This document shows positions 1 to 10,279 of a stretch of 64,000 bases of DNA, piece by piece. The notes below the pieces were generated by a model that did not search any database, was not told the origin of the DNA, and saw only the letters and a list, made by a program, of their open reading frames with translations. The DNA is from Hippopus hippopus (taxonomy: Eukaryota > Mollusca > Bivalvia > Cardiida > Cardiidae). A program made the translations under genes and the position numbers. Every line of letters starts with the position of its first letter. Positions within the stretch are counted from its first letter, which is position 1. The DNA lies in the NCBI GenBank assembly GCA_946811185.2, contig OX328112.1, positions 32,085,562 through 32,149,561 on the forward strand, given 5' to 3'.

Positions 1-468
1 CCCTATGGCTAGGTAGAAGAGGAATTTTAAAGTTCTCCCTAAATAAACCCATGTATAACTTGTAACCCCCGGGGCGGGGCCAATTTTGACCCCAGGGCTA
101 TTAATTGAAGAAACTTGGTAGAGGTCCACTAGATAAAGCTACATGCCAAATTTGGTAGCCCTTGGCCTTACGGTTTCAGACAAGAAGATTTTCAAAGATT
201 TTAAAATTTTTTCAGTTTTGTTGCCATGGCAACCAGAGTTTTTGAAGGAATTAAATTCTTTCAAGAAATTCTGAAGAGGACCATGGCAGGATCATTTCTG
301 TGAAGTTTCATCAAAATTGGATGGGTAGTTTCAGAGAAGAAGACGTTTTAAAAAAAAGTTAACGCACGGACGGACGCACGGACGGACGGACTGACGGACG
401 GACGGACAGACGCACGACGGACAACAGGCCATGACATAAGCCCGCTGGCCTTCGGCCAGTGGAGCTAA
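1..468 (+). mobile_element. Helentron-like non-autonomous element, 3' part (cut by window start)
   Basis: The sequence matches the 3' part of the element at 3671-4761: the same 'gtagcccttggccttacggtt' type unit, then a GGAC/ACGG simple repeat at about 360-420. A 3' hairpin follows at 445-459 (CTGGCC-TTC-GGCCAG) and the element ends CTAA at 465-468. A hairpin a few bases before CTRR is the hallmark of Helitron 3' ends. The 5' end lies outside the window. No replicase or helicase ORF is present. Confidence 0.75.
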
Positions 469-749
469 AAATCAAACATTGTGCATCCTAAACAGACATT
501 CTGTTCTGCACAGAAAAATACACTAATGAATGATCCATACAAAGGGAAACAGAAAATAAAAACATTGTGAAAAAAAGAACAGATACCATATACTGCTATA
601 AAACCCTTCACAAAAATACACTCGTATGAAATATCAGGAGAGGTTATTTGTTAGGACTTCTAGACAAGCAGCAGATTGCACAAAAAGATTTCATTGAAAG
701 GAAACCATCCTTTCTAGCTAGCATTAACTCCTTTTTCCACAACAGTTAA

Positions 750-969
750 ACTCTATACCACATGACAAAATTTTAGACTTGTCCAAACTGAATGTATTTG
801 CAGACGACAAATTCAAAGAGTTGTGTATTAAATAATGATCCTTGTCTTTGACAGGATAGAAAACAATGTTGGAAATGGACAAAATGCTGGTTACAAGCAT
901 CTCTCCTTTTCCCACAATGTTTTCAAAGGCCTTATTCCTGTGGGTCATTAAAACTCATGTGGTAAAGGG
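750..969 (+). mobile_element. TTAA hairpin MITE, family 1
   Basis: The copy is bounded by TTAA at 746-749 and 970-973, with end A on the left. The left hairpin arm is eroded (ACAATGTTGGAAATGG) while the right arm is near consensus, so this copy can no longer form the full stem. A short remnant of another copy lies at 722-749. Confidence 0.75.
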
Positions 970-1011
970 TTAAATGCAATCTGCTACAGGTGTAAACAAA
1001 AACTTACTCAG

Positions 1012-1205
1012 GTGGCTAACTCTGTACCAGCTGACAAAGTTTTTGATGTTTCCATTTCAGAAGTCATGGCAGATGGCAAAGTTAAATGCGACTCAAATGG
1101 TCCATTTGTCATAGTCGGAGTAAAAATACTGTGGGAAAAGAAACTGCTGGTAGTTCCCTTGATCATGACATTTTCAAAAGCCTTTTCAGGGTCAGTAATC
1201 TTTCA
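1012..1205 (+). mobile_element. degraded TTAA hairpin MITE, family 1
   Basis: End A is recognisable ('ctctgtaccagctgacaaag'), as are the stem start 'actgtgggaaaag' and the end B side 'ttttcaaaagcc'. The loop and right arm are scrambled. It abuts the next copy directly. Confidence 0.5.
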
Positions 1206-1418
1206 CCCTTTATCATACGACAAAATTTCAGACTTATCCAAATTGAAAGCATTTGCAGTCTACAATTAAGATGTAATTCAAAATATGAAATCTGTCTATC
1301 ATAGGGCAAAAAACATTGTGGGAAAAGGAGAAAATGCTGGTTACCAGCATTTTCTCCTTTTCCCACAGTGTTTTCAAAAGGCTTCTTTCTTAGGGTCGTT
1401 AAAAGTCGGGATTGTGTG
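1206..1418 (+). mobile_element. TTAA hairpin MITE, family 1
   Basis: End A is on the left ('tttatcatacgacaaaat'). The hairpin at about 1311-1376 is nearly perfect and the right boundary is TTAA at 1419-1422. Confidence 0.8.
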
Positions 1419-1530
1419 TTAATGAGTGAAAACCCTACATAATCCCAGTGGACAGTTCCATTCCAGAATAGGACCCAGATAATTGCAATTTAGTAGCTGC
1501 CTTCAGTCTGTACTGTTTCAGCAAAGCAGA

Positions 1531-1590
1531 CATTGTAGATCAAAGATCAGACTTCATTTTTTGTGCAGTCTGATCTTTATCTACACTGGT
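1531..1590. repeat. palindromic repeat, family 2 (GATC hairpin)
   Basis: The arms are CATTGTAGATCAAAGATCAG and its inverse CTGATCTTTATCTACACTGG, around a short AT-rich loop. This is the first of about 25 copies or halves in the window. They occur outside family 1 elements and have no obvious coding content. Confidence 0.8.
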
Positions 1591-1828
1591 CAGAAAGGCA
1601 ACTGGCATAGTGAAAGGCAATTTATGGGTTAAAGATGGTAATTCTTTGGTTATGGTTAAAAGTTAATTAGCAATCTAAATGGTGCAATGTGCAAGCCCTA
1701 CAACACAACATAAACATTTACCATATTTACCTTGTATAGGGGCTGTGGGCAGACCCATGGGTCCTGATGCTTTAGAGTATAAAGAACAAACAATTTGGAT
1801 TTGTATAACAATTCCTCATATAACTTGG

Positions 1829-3336
1829 GACAAGAAGGCCATGATGACCCTCTCTATCACTCACTTGAGCCTTCCTTCATTTGTAAGATTGATAACAAGT
1901 CCGTGTACAAAGACATCTCATCAAGGTAATCATTTAAATTAAGTTTCATAGACTTCAAGCAGAAGATGTGAACTTTCAAGTAAACCAAAGTTATATATAA
2001 GGCCTTACCTAGTGACCTATTTTTTGACTGGATGTGACCCGTTTTCAGATTTGTCAAAAATATTGTCAATAAGAACATTCTAGTCAAGTTTCATAGGCAC
2101 TGACTATGACAAAAGGCCTTCAGACAGCACAGAGTTGATTGAGGTTTTACTTTGAGACCTACTCTTCGAGTTGGGGTGTCAAACTTTCAGATTTTTTTAT
2201 ATTCTTACCAAGACCTATATACACTGACAAAAAAATGAATCCTCCAGAATGCATACATGTTTTTTCTAAGATCAGAACTTGTAACCTACTTTTTGATATG
2301 TGGTTACCTATTTAAATACTCATCCAGGCAAGACAAAAATTCTGACAAAATAACATGATCATTGGACTAAAAATCAGGTCTCAAGACACCAGACAAGATT
2401 TTTGTTAAATCTGACCTAGTGGCCTAAATTTTTTACTATGAGTCATGTGTTCTTTACTCATCCCAATATTGACTGAGCCACACTATCTTGAATATCAACA
2501 AGACAATTCTGACTACTTTTCATTAGTTTTGGACAAGAAATGTAGCCTTGAAGTTGCACACAATAGATTTGTAAGATTTTATCTAGTGACCTACTTTTCC
2601 AGTTGAAGGTAACCGGCTTTCAAACTTTTTTTTCCCCCTAAAGTTTAAGCAAGTGACTTATTGGTGTATCCAAACATGTGCCATTTTCGAAGTGCCCCTG
2701 GTGTTATTTAAATCAACATCCAGTTCCAATTTCTCCAGCATTGGAAAGAATTTGTTGTCATAAGAAAGAAAAGAAATTTTTAAGACTTGACCTACTGATT
2801 TATTCCTTTGTTTCACCAAAGATGATCAATGTTTATACTAATAAATTATAATCTGGGCAAACATTTTGACCAAGTTTCATTGGCAATGGTGTGACAATGA
2901 GATGTTAATGAGACAAATGTTCTGATGAAGTTTCATGAACATTGAAATGAAAGTGTGGTCTCCGGACTGAACATTACGTTTCTAAAATTTTACCTAAGTT
3001 AATTAATTTTCATCAGTATTTGACCCATATTAAGCTTTGTTGGAGATACTGCCATGACAAACATACTGATACAGTTTCATGGTCATTTGATGGAAATGTG
3101 GCCCCTAGAGTTATCACTTTGACACATGGAAAAAGATGATGCACCTGGGACACAGCTAGATCACATAAACTCACTCTGCACAGTTCTTGTTCTGATGAAA
3201 AATATCTTGTTTCATAGAATTTAACAGAAAATGAGGCCTATAGAGGTACAATTTGACACAAGGAAAAACTCAATGCACCTGGGACACAGCTGGACCACAA
3301 ATGCTCACCCTACACAGTTGTTGTTCAGGTGAGCAA
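1829..3336 (+). mobile_element. old diverged Helentron-like element
   Basis: It starts 'acaagaaggccatgatgacc' with 'cactcacttgagcc', a decayed version of the 5' end seen at 6430. It ends near 'gttcaggtgagcaaaa', with CAAA in place of CTAA. The interior holds poorly aligned units with the recurring phrases 'gacctactttttga' and 'gacaaa.attctgac'. Near the 3' end a ~120-bp segment with 'ctgggacacagct' is present twice, at about 3145 and 3267. Confidence 0.6.
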
Positions 3337-3419
3337 AATAATCTTCAATAAAACATCTCTGATTACTCGAACTTCTTTTCTACATAAGAAATAATACCCT
3401 TTCTGTCTATATTCTTTAA

Positions 3420-3612
3420 TCAGCAGTGTTGAGGCTCATTGGTTAGACTTTGTAATCTAAAAGTCACGCAAATGTCCTTCAGCAAGGCATTGCCCATTTC
3501 AGGTTAGGCCAGCCTGGCACTGTCCATGTGACAGTAACCTTGGGCAAGGCACTGCCCACAGAGTATCTTTTGAGAAGGTATCCCCCAGAATAGTACTATT
3601 AAAACCTGGGAC
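3420..3612 (+). repeat. SINE-2-like fragment
   Basis: The phrase 'ccttgggcaaggcactgccc' matches the body of the SINE-2 copies at 47460 and 55200 in opposite orientation, and is partly repeated within the fragment. The tRNA-like head is not convincing, so this is a tentative assignment. Confidence 0.35.
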
Positions 3613-3670
3613 TGACAGGAAGTTACTAGTTACGTACAGTGATATGACAAAAACACTGTTGAAAGTTGTA

Positions 3671-4761
3671 AACAAGAGGGCCATGATGGCCCTGTATCGC
3701 TCCACTGGCTAATACATAAAATCTCTACATGCCAAACATTACAATACTAGGCCAATTGGTTTTGAACATAAGACCCCTGAGACAGGACTAAAATTGGTAG
3801 CCCTAGTTCTTATGGTTAGTAACAAGAAGATTTCTAAAGATTTCACTATATAGGCCCATGTAAAACTTCTGACCCCTCGGAGTGAATCAAATTCCACCCT
3901 AGGACTATAATTTACGCACTCTTGGTGAAGGCCCTCTATATATAGCTACATGCGAAATTTGGTAGCCCTATGCTTTATGAATAAGTACAGGGAAATTTCT
4001 TAAGTTTTCTCTATATAAGCCCATGTAAAACTTGTGACCCCTGGGGCAGGGCCAATTTTGACCCCAGGGCTATAATTTGGGCACTCTTGGTAGAGGCCCA
4101 CTAGATAAGGCCACATGCAAAATTTGGTAGCCCTAGGCCTTATGGCTAGGTACAGGGAGGTTTCTAAAGTTTCCATAAATAAACCCATGTAAAACTTGTG
4201 ACCCCTGGGGTGGGGTCAAATTTGACCCAAGGGCTATAATATGGGCACTCTTGGTAGAGGCCCACTAGATAAAGCCACATGCAAAATTTGGTAGCCCTAG
4301 GCCTTATGGCTAGGTACAGGGAGATTTCTAAAGTTTTCCCTATCTAAGCCAATGTAAAACTTGTGACCCCCTGGGCGGGGTCGAATTTGACCCTAGGGCT
4401 ATAATTTGAAGAAACTTGATAGAGTCCCACTAGACAAAGCTACATCCCAAATTTGGTAGCCCTAGGCCTTATGGTTTTAGACAAGAAGATTTTCAAAGAT
4501 TTCCAATATTTTTAAGTTTTGTTGCCATGGCAACCAGAGTTTTTGAAGGAATCAAATTCTTTCAAGAAATTCTGAAGAGAACCATGGCAGGATCATTTCT
4601 GTGAAGTTTCATAAAAATTGGATGGGTAGTTTCAGAGAAGAAGATGTTTAAAATAAAAGTTAACACACAGACGGATGGACGGACGGACGGATGCACGCAC
4701 AGACGCACGACGGACAACGGGCCATGACTTAAGCCAGGTGGCCTTCGGCCAGTGGAGCTAA
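3671..4761 (+). mobile_element. Helentron-like non-autonomous element, 'GGCC' subfamily
   Basis: The 5' end AACAAGAGGGCCATGATGG forms a small hairpin (AGGGCC/GGCCCT) and is followed by CTCCACTGGCTAA. The 3' end is hairpin GGCC-TTC-GGCC, then AGTGGAG and CTAA at 4758-4761. The 5' CCACTGGC and 3' GCCAGTGG are subterminal inverted repeats. A GGAC simple repeat lies at about 4670-4710. Near-identical phrases place the element at 1-468 in the same subfamily. There is no ORF of substance. Confidence 0.8.
3860..4420 (+). repeat. tandem array, ~165-bp unit
   Basis: The anchor 'ctataattt' recurs near 3906, 4071, 4235 and 4400, a spacing of 164-165 bp. Each unit carries 'ggtagagg.ccactagataa' and 'ggtagccctaggccttatgg'. 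The array is the core of the surrounding Helentron-like element. Confidence 0.85.
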
Positions 4762-4946
4762 AAACTACCTTAATTAACACTTGATTCTTTGCACACATAA
4801 AAATTTTTTGCATATCAAGAAAATATTTTCTTTAATTAATCCTTAGAGCATTGAATAAAATGAACCGGCCCTTTTCAGTTTTTAGAAACATCTAAAACAC
4901 TGTCATATTAATGTTGTTTTTGCCAGAATAATTGATAAGGAAGCTG

Positions 4947-5009
4947 GCAGTGTATATCCAAGATCAGACGTCACAAGAATATGCAGTCTGATCTTGATCT
5001 ACACTGTCT
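4947..5009. repeat. palindromic repeat, family 2
   Basis: The left arm 'gcagtgtatatccaagatca' and right arm 'tgatcttgatctacactgtc' surround the loop 'cgtcacaagaatatgcag'. One arm differs from the other at a few bases. Confidence 0.75.
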
Positions 5010-5216
5010 ACAAAATCAACTTAAGTTGCTTCCAGTGCTTCATGGGATAATGTCTAATACTTTATACCAATAAAGATACTTTGGCTAAAGGAGTAAACCC
5101 TTGTTAAGGGCCATTCCTCCTTTGGAAACAATGTTTTCAAGGCAAGACAATAATGAGCTAAAGGGTATCCAGCGAAAGGTCAAGGTTAAAAGAAAGTCAA
5201 AGTCAATGCCACTCAC

Positions 5217-5349
5217 CTTCAACAACTTCACCGTTTGGAAATACTACGACCACCTTGCTGGTCTTACTCGACATAAATATTCGAGGACGGTCCGGCGCTG
5301 GGGTCAAATTCTTTAAATCCATTTTCACTTTGGATGTTTGAAAAGCCAT
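5217..5349 (-). CDS. candidate first coding exon, unknown protein
   Basis: On the minus strand an ATG at 5349-5347 sits in a strong initiation context (AAAATGG). It opens 44 codons plus one base, ending in GAAG|GTGAGT at 5217/5216, a near-perfect splice donor. The peptide starts MAFQTSKVKMDLKNL and contains the hydrophobic stretch SKVVVVFPNGEVVE. The frame stays open upstream to 5562, so a more distal start is possible. The segment is unique within the window and not part of any repeat recognised here, unlike nearly every other ORF. I recognise no family, and no convincing second exon is visible between 1 and 5216. It could be a chance ORF beside a chance donor. Transcript evidence would decide. 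Confidence 0.35.
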
Positions 5350-5843
5350 TTTATTGCTTCTACACTTGGACTGAGAAAGTTCCAAGGATACTGGCTTTAC
5401 ATATTCAAAGAAATTGTTATTGCTATGTAATTGTTCTGTTGACGTAAGCGTGGATGTTAGGTCATATTTGTCATATTTGGCGGAGTGTTTGACATGCCGT
5501 AAAAATGTTTGGTTCAATATGGTTCCATACTCAACTGCTAAAACCATTTGGTTTCCCCACAAAACTATATCCTACATTCAATGTTTTAGTCTCAAACCAG
5601 TGTTGTGCGAAGTTTTCACATCAAAGTTAAAAAGTTTCCTACAGACATAGGTACTAGTCTCATAACTATTCAGTGTTCAAGTCTTAAATAGAAATATGGC
5701 AATGATTTTTCAGTTAATCAAAACGTCGATCATTTCTCTGATTCACACAGCAAGTTCAATGAAAAAAAGTTTATCACATATCATTGTCTAAATGGTATTC
5801 ACGCTGCTTCATGTGTTTACATTTTCCCCTATAAACAAAATAA
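5350..5843 (-). other. single-copy sequence upstream of the candidate exon
   Basis: About 490 bp with no repeat family recognised. If the exon at 5217-5349 is real, this would hold its 5' UTR and promoter on the minus strand. No clear TATA box or other core element could be assigned. Confidence 0.3.
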
Positions 5844-5847
5844 TTAA

Positions 5848-6070
5848 TTCTTTACCAAATGACAATAGTTTGGACTTCTCCATACTGGAAAACATATACA
5901 GATAGAATTCAAGGTAACTACAATAAAAAGGATTGATATTTGTGCTTGAAACAATAGAAAATATTGTTATAGAAAGCACTGGTTACCAATATTCTTTTCT
6001 GTTTTCCCACAATGTTTTCAAAAGCCTTCTTCCCTAGGGTTATTGAAATACAAGATTGTTTGGTAAAGGG
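5848..6070 (+). mobile_element. TTAA hairpin MITE, family 1
   Basis: Left TTAA is at 5844-5847 and end A follows. The hairpin is partly eroded (left arm ATTGTTATAGAAAGC, right arm nearly consensus). The right end is 'ttggtaaaggg' without an intact TTAA. Confidence 0.75.
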
Positions 6071-6103
6071 ACGACTCATGATTTATAGCAAAGGCTCTTT
6101 TAA

Positions 6104-6326
6104 TCTTTTACCACACAATCCCAAGTTCTAACCATCCTGGAATAGAAGCCTGTTAAAAACATTGTGGGAAAAGGAGAAAATGCTGGTAACCAGCATTTTC
6201 TCCTTTTCCTACAATGTTTTCTACCTATTCTAGGGTAAATGCTATCCTTGTGAAAAACATTTGGACTGATGTCTGTATATTCCTTCAGTATAGTCAAGTC
6301 TAAATTTTTGTCAATGTGGTATTTTA
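6104..6326 (-). mobile_element. TTAA hairpin MITE, family 1
   Basis: Left TTAA is at 6100-6103, end B first. The hairpin around 6148-6224 has intact ~30-bp arms. End A on the right has drifted. Confidence 0.75.
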
Positions 6327-6429
6327 AAGAGTTAAGAACTGCTAAAAACTATTTCCAACAATTAAGTCTTTAGCAAATAACAAAATTTTAAACTAGTCCA
6401 AATTAAAAGCAATTGCAGACAACAAAATA

Positions 6430-8529
6430 AACAAGAGGGCCACGATGGCCCTGTAGTCGCTCACCTGAGCCTTTTGATCAAACATGACCCATTTCCAATC
6501 TCTTCAGAGATATTAAGACAAACACTCTGACAAACACTCATTAGTATTGGGCTTACAAATATGGCATCTAGAGTGCACACAAGCTTTTTCTAGAATTTGT
6601 CTCAGCGGCCTACTTGACATGTAGAAATTATCAAGACATACATTCTGACAAACTTTCATGAGTATTTGAGAGAAAATGTGGCCTGTAGGGTGTACAAAAA
6701 ATTTTTACGAGATTTGACCTAGTGACCTAGTTTTTCATCCAACATGATCCATATTCATACTAGTCTAAGATATTATCAAGACAAACATTCAAAGCAAATT
6801 TCAAGATTATTGGACTGAAAATGTGGCCTCTATAGCGTACACACGGTTTTTCAAGGATGAAACTTGGTCATCTAGTTTTTATTCCATGTGACCCATTTTC
6901 AAACTCATGCTAGATATCATCAAGACAGACATTCTAACAAAAGTTTAAAGAATATTGGACTGTAATTATAGTACAAAAGGTTTTTCCGAGATTTGACCTT
7001 GTGAACTAGTCTTTTATCCAACATGACCCATTTTCATATTAGTCTAAGAAATTATCAAGAAAAAGATTCTGACCGAATTTCAAGATTATTGGACTGAAAA
7101 TGTGGTCTCTAGAGCTTACATAAGGTTTTTCTAAGATTTGACCAGGTGACCTAGTTTTTGACCTGACATGACCCATTTTCAATCTCATCCAAGCTATCAT
7201 CATGACAAACATTCTGACCAACTTTACAGAGCATTGGACTGAAAATGTGGCTTCTGGAGAGTACACAAGGCTTTTCAAAGATTTGACCAAGTGACCTAGT
7301 TTTTGACCCCACGTGGCCCACTTTCGAACTCGTCTGCAATATTATCAAGACAAACATTCTGACCAAATTTCAAGAGTATTGGACAGAAAATGTGGCTTCT
7401 GGAGCTGACACAAGGTTTTTTTAAAGATTTGACCTAGTGACCTAGTTTTTCACCCAACATGGCCTGTTTTCAAATTTATTAGAGATATCATCAAGACAAA
7501 CATTCTAACCAAATTTCAAGAGTATTGGACTGAAAATGCGGCCTCTAGAGCGTACACAAGTTTTTTCTAAACTTTGACCTGGTGACCTAGTTTTTGACCC
7601 AACATGACCCACTTTCAAACTTGTTTGAGATATCATCAAGACAAACATTCTGACCAACTTTCAAGAGTTTTGGACTGAAAATGTGGCCTCTAGAGTGAAC
7701 ACAAGGTTTTTCTAAGATTTGACCTGGTGACCTAGTTTTTGACTTGACATGACCCATTTTAGAACTCGTCCCAGATATCATCAAGACAAACATTCTGACC
7801 AACTTTCAAGAGTATTGGACTGAAAATGTGGCCTCTAGAGCATACACAAGGTTTTTCTAAGATTTGACCTGGTGACCTACTTTTTGACCCGACATGGCCC
7901 ATTTTAAAACTCGTCTGAGATATTATCAAGACAAACATTATGACCAACTTTCAGGAGTATTGGACTGAAAATATGGCCTCTAGGGCGTACACAAGGTTTT
8001 TCTAAGATTTGACCTGGTGACCTAGTTTTTGACCCGACATGGCCCATTTTCAAACTCGTCTGAGCTATCATTAAGACAAACATTCTGACCAACTTTCAGG
8101 AGTATTGGACTGAAAATGTGGCCTCTAGAGCGTACACAAGGTTTTTCTAAGATTTGACCTGGTGACCTAGTTTTTGACCCAACATTACCCATTTCCAAAC
8201 TCGTCCTAGATATCATCAAGGCAAATATTCTGACCAAGTTTCATGAGTATCAGACTGAAAATGTGGCCTCTAGAGCGTACACAAGGTTTTTCTAAGATTT
8301 GACCTAGTGACCTAGTTTTTGACCAGATATGACCCATTTTCGAACTCGTCCGAGATATCATCAAGGCAAACATTCTGACCAAGTTTCGTGAGTATCGGAC
8401 TGAAAATGTGGCCTCTAGAGTGTACACAAGGTAAAAAGTTGACGATGGACGACGGAGACAAACGACAGACACCGGACACAGCACGATCACAATAGCTCAC
8501 CATGAGCACTTCGTGCTCAGGTGAGCTAA
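6430..8529 (+). mobile_element. Helentron-like non-autonomous element, 'GAGCAC' subfamily
   Basis: The 5' end starts AACAAGAGGGCCACGATGG, with an AGGGCC/GGCCCT hairpin, then CGCTCACCTGAGC. The 3' end has hairpin TGAGCAC-TTC-GTGCTCA at 8503-8519, then GGTGAG and CTAA at 8526-8529. The 5' CTCACCTGAGC and 3' GCTCAGGTGAG are subterminal inverted repeats. The interior is a long 145-bp array followed by a GACGGA-type simple stretch. There is no replicase ORF. The minus-strand ORFs in the array change frame with each unit because 145 is not a multiple of 3. Confidence 0.85.
6580..8430 (+). repeat. tandem array, 145-bp unit, about 13 copies
   Basis: The anchor 'ctagtttttgac' falls at about 6727, 6872, 7006, 7151, 7296, 7442, 7587, 7732, 7877, 8022, 8167 and 8312, almost always 145 bp apart. 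Units from 7151 on are very similar ('gacctggtgacctag', 'aaaatgtggcctctagagcg'). The first few are diverged, suggesting homogenisation or recent expansion toward the 3' side. Confidence 0.9.
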
Positions 8530-8679
8530 TTAAGACTTAAAATTTGTCATGGGAAAGGTAGAAAACAGTGGGAAAAGTAGAAAATGCTAATGACCGGCAT
8601 TTTCTCCTTTTCCCACAATGTTTTCAAAGTCTTTTTTTTCTCAGGGTCATAAAAACTGAAGATTGAGTAGTGAAGGGTA

Positions 8680-8897
8680 AACTCTTTTCCTGATGACAAA
8701 ATCTTCTACTAGTCCATTCTGCCGGCATTTGCAGATGAGAAAAAAGTTAAAGGATTCGACTTTGAAAGGGTAAAACATCATTGTGGACAAAGGAGAAAAT
8801 GCCAGTTGGTTAGGAACATTTTCTCCTTTTGCCAAAATGTTTTCTACAGCCTTCTTCCTCCAGGTAGTTGGAACTTGAGATGGTGTGGTAAAGGGGT
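8680..8897 (+). mobile_element. TTAA hairpin MITE, family 1
   Basis: It starts directly after the preceding copy with end A 'ctcttttcctgatgacaaaa'. The hairpin is diverged (ATTGTGGACAAAGGAG / CTCCTTTTGCCAAAATG), and the right end is 'gtgtggtaaagggg'. Confidence 0.65.
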
Positions 8898-8944
8898 TGG
8901 TTATATTTCCTACCACATTTTCTACCCTTTCATGGTCAAATCCC

Positions 8945-9255
8945 ATTTGTTTGTTTTTGTTTGATTTGGTTGATTGATTGATTGACTGATAGAATTTAAT
9001 GCCATTTTAACAGCTTAGGTCATATCAATAACGGTCAGTGCACCTACATATTGTGTTTCCTGGCTTTCTCACACCAGTACTGACACAACTTTCTTTCCAA
9101 GTCACTGACTACTTTCTCACTACATTCTCAAATGCATCAGAGATGAAAAGCGAAAAATAGCCGGAAAAGAAAATTTGCCTAAACCTGGTATCAAACTCGC
9201 AACCACCAGATCACGAATCCGATACGCTAACCACTCAGCTACCCGGGCGGGCTTG
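8945..9255 (-). mobile_element. tRNA-derived SINE (SINE-1b)
   Basis: Read on the minus strand, a head with A-box-like TAGCTGAGTGGTTAGCG and B-box-like GGTTGCGAGTTTGATACC lies at about 9180-9250. It is followed by a body with 'gtcagtgacttggaaagaaa', and a 3' tail of TCAATCAATCAATCAA repeats at about 8945-8995. The copy at 38930-39146 has the same body. Confidence 0.8.
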
Positions 9256-9514
9256 TTTAATTTTGACCAGTCTAAAAAATTTTGACATGTGGTGGAACCT
9301 GGATGAAACAGCTTTTCATGGGAAATTTGTACCATTTTTACCTTTCTGCCTGAACAAAAAATAAAATCAACATTTTCAGTGGGAAAAAAACGGACCAATT
9401 TTAAATCAAAATTCAAACTCATCCTTTCCAAAATACTCTCAATGTCGGTCAAAATTATATATGCATATTTTCAACAGTCTCATCTTGTCAATACTTTCCA
9501 CAAAATTCATTGCT

Positions 9515-9965
9515 TTATTGGTGTTATATGCCCCTTTTAACATTATTTCAATCCTATCATGGTGACAGCTCACTTATTAACCTTTACCAAACAATCCCTG
9601 GTTTTTACGACCCTGAGATAGAAGCCTTTTGAAAACATTGTGGGAAAACGAGAAAATGCTGGTAACCAGCATTTTCTCCTTTTCCCACAATGTTTTCTAC
9701 CCTGCTGGAAACAAATTTCAATTTTTGAGTAATGTTTATTTTGTCGTTTGCAAGTGCTTTCAATTCGGACCAGTCTAAAATTCTGTCGTTTGGTAAAGAG
9801 TTAATGTACATCCTGGGTTTCACAAATACTAGGCTATGACTATGAAGTGTCTTGCCTAAGTACACTCACACAAGAAGTTCATTGCTTCCAGTGAAGCTCA
9901 AAAATGAGGCCTACAGGTTACGAGTATACACTTTACCACTGAGCCAAGCTGGACCCCTTGTCAAC
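9515..9965 (-). mobile_element. tRNA-derived SINE (SINE-2) interrupted by a MITE
   Basis: The tail-side phrase 'gttatatgcccct.ttaacattatttca' lies at 9520-9580. The body and head ('gtcttgcctaagtacactc', 'tttaccactgagccaagctggaccc') lie at 9805-9965. The uninterrupted copies at 39165 and 47460 show that the 220 bp between is an insertion. Confidence 0.75.
9581..9800 (-). mobile_element. TTAA hairpin MITE, family 1, inside a SINE
   Basis: Exactly 220 bp between TTAA at 9577-9580 and TTAA at 9801-9804, with a nearly perfect hairpin. The flanking SINE gives the pre-insertion sequence and confirms TTAA as the duplicated target. Confidence 0.95.
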
Positions 9966-9979
9966 AAAACATACCTAAA

Positions 9980-10192
9980 TCTTTACCAAACAGACATTTG
10001 TTTTAACAACCCTAAGAAAGAGGCCTGTAGAAAGCATTGTGGGAAAAAGAGAAAATGCTGGTTACCAGCATTTTCTCCTTTTCCCACAATGCTTACTACC
10101 CACCAAACATATCAATACAGCTACTTTTATTTTGCCATCTGCAAGTGCTTTTAATCTTGCCGAGTACAAAACGTTTTTGTTTTTGTAAAGAA
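9980..10192 (-). mobile_element. TTAA hairpin MITE, family 1
   Basis: End B starts after 'acctaaat' and the right boundary is TTAA at 10193-10196. Stem arms carry the matched variants AAAGCATTG and CAATGCTT, in place of the usual AACATTG/CAATGTT. Confidence 0.8.
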
Positions 10193-10279
10193 TTAAGTTA
10201 TACTATGCATTTATTGGGTTGAACTCTCTTTATATATATAGACATTTCAATTAAAAATTGGCTTTCGTAAGCATCCTAA

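Larger units (their letters stand above)
6366..8676 (+). mobile_element. TTAA hairpin MITE, family 1, split by a Helentron-like element
   Basis: End A lies at 6366-6429 after TTAA at 6362-6365. The remainder, starting 'ttaagacttaaaatttgtca' and including the hairpin and end B, lies at 8530-8676. The 2.1 kb between them is the Helentron-like element at 6430-8529, which therefore inserted later than the MITE. Confidence 0.8.

Noticed and set aside
360..420. GGAC/ACGG repeats as independent microsatellites (also 4676, 16800, 34050, 57805)
   Set aside because: Each sits just before the 3' hairpin of a Helentron-like element and is part of that element's structure.
7039..8509. Series of overlapping minus-strand ORFs (VRMFVLMIS...GHIFSPILLKVGQN) resembling a repeat protein
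   Set aside because: They are read-through of the 145-bp tandem array. The frame shifts every unit because 145 is not divisible by 3, and the array belongs to a non-coding Helentron-like element.
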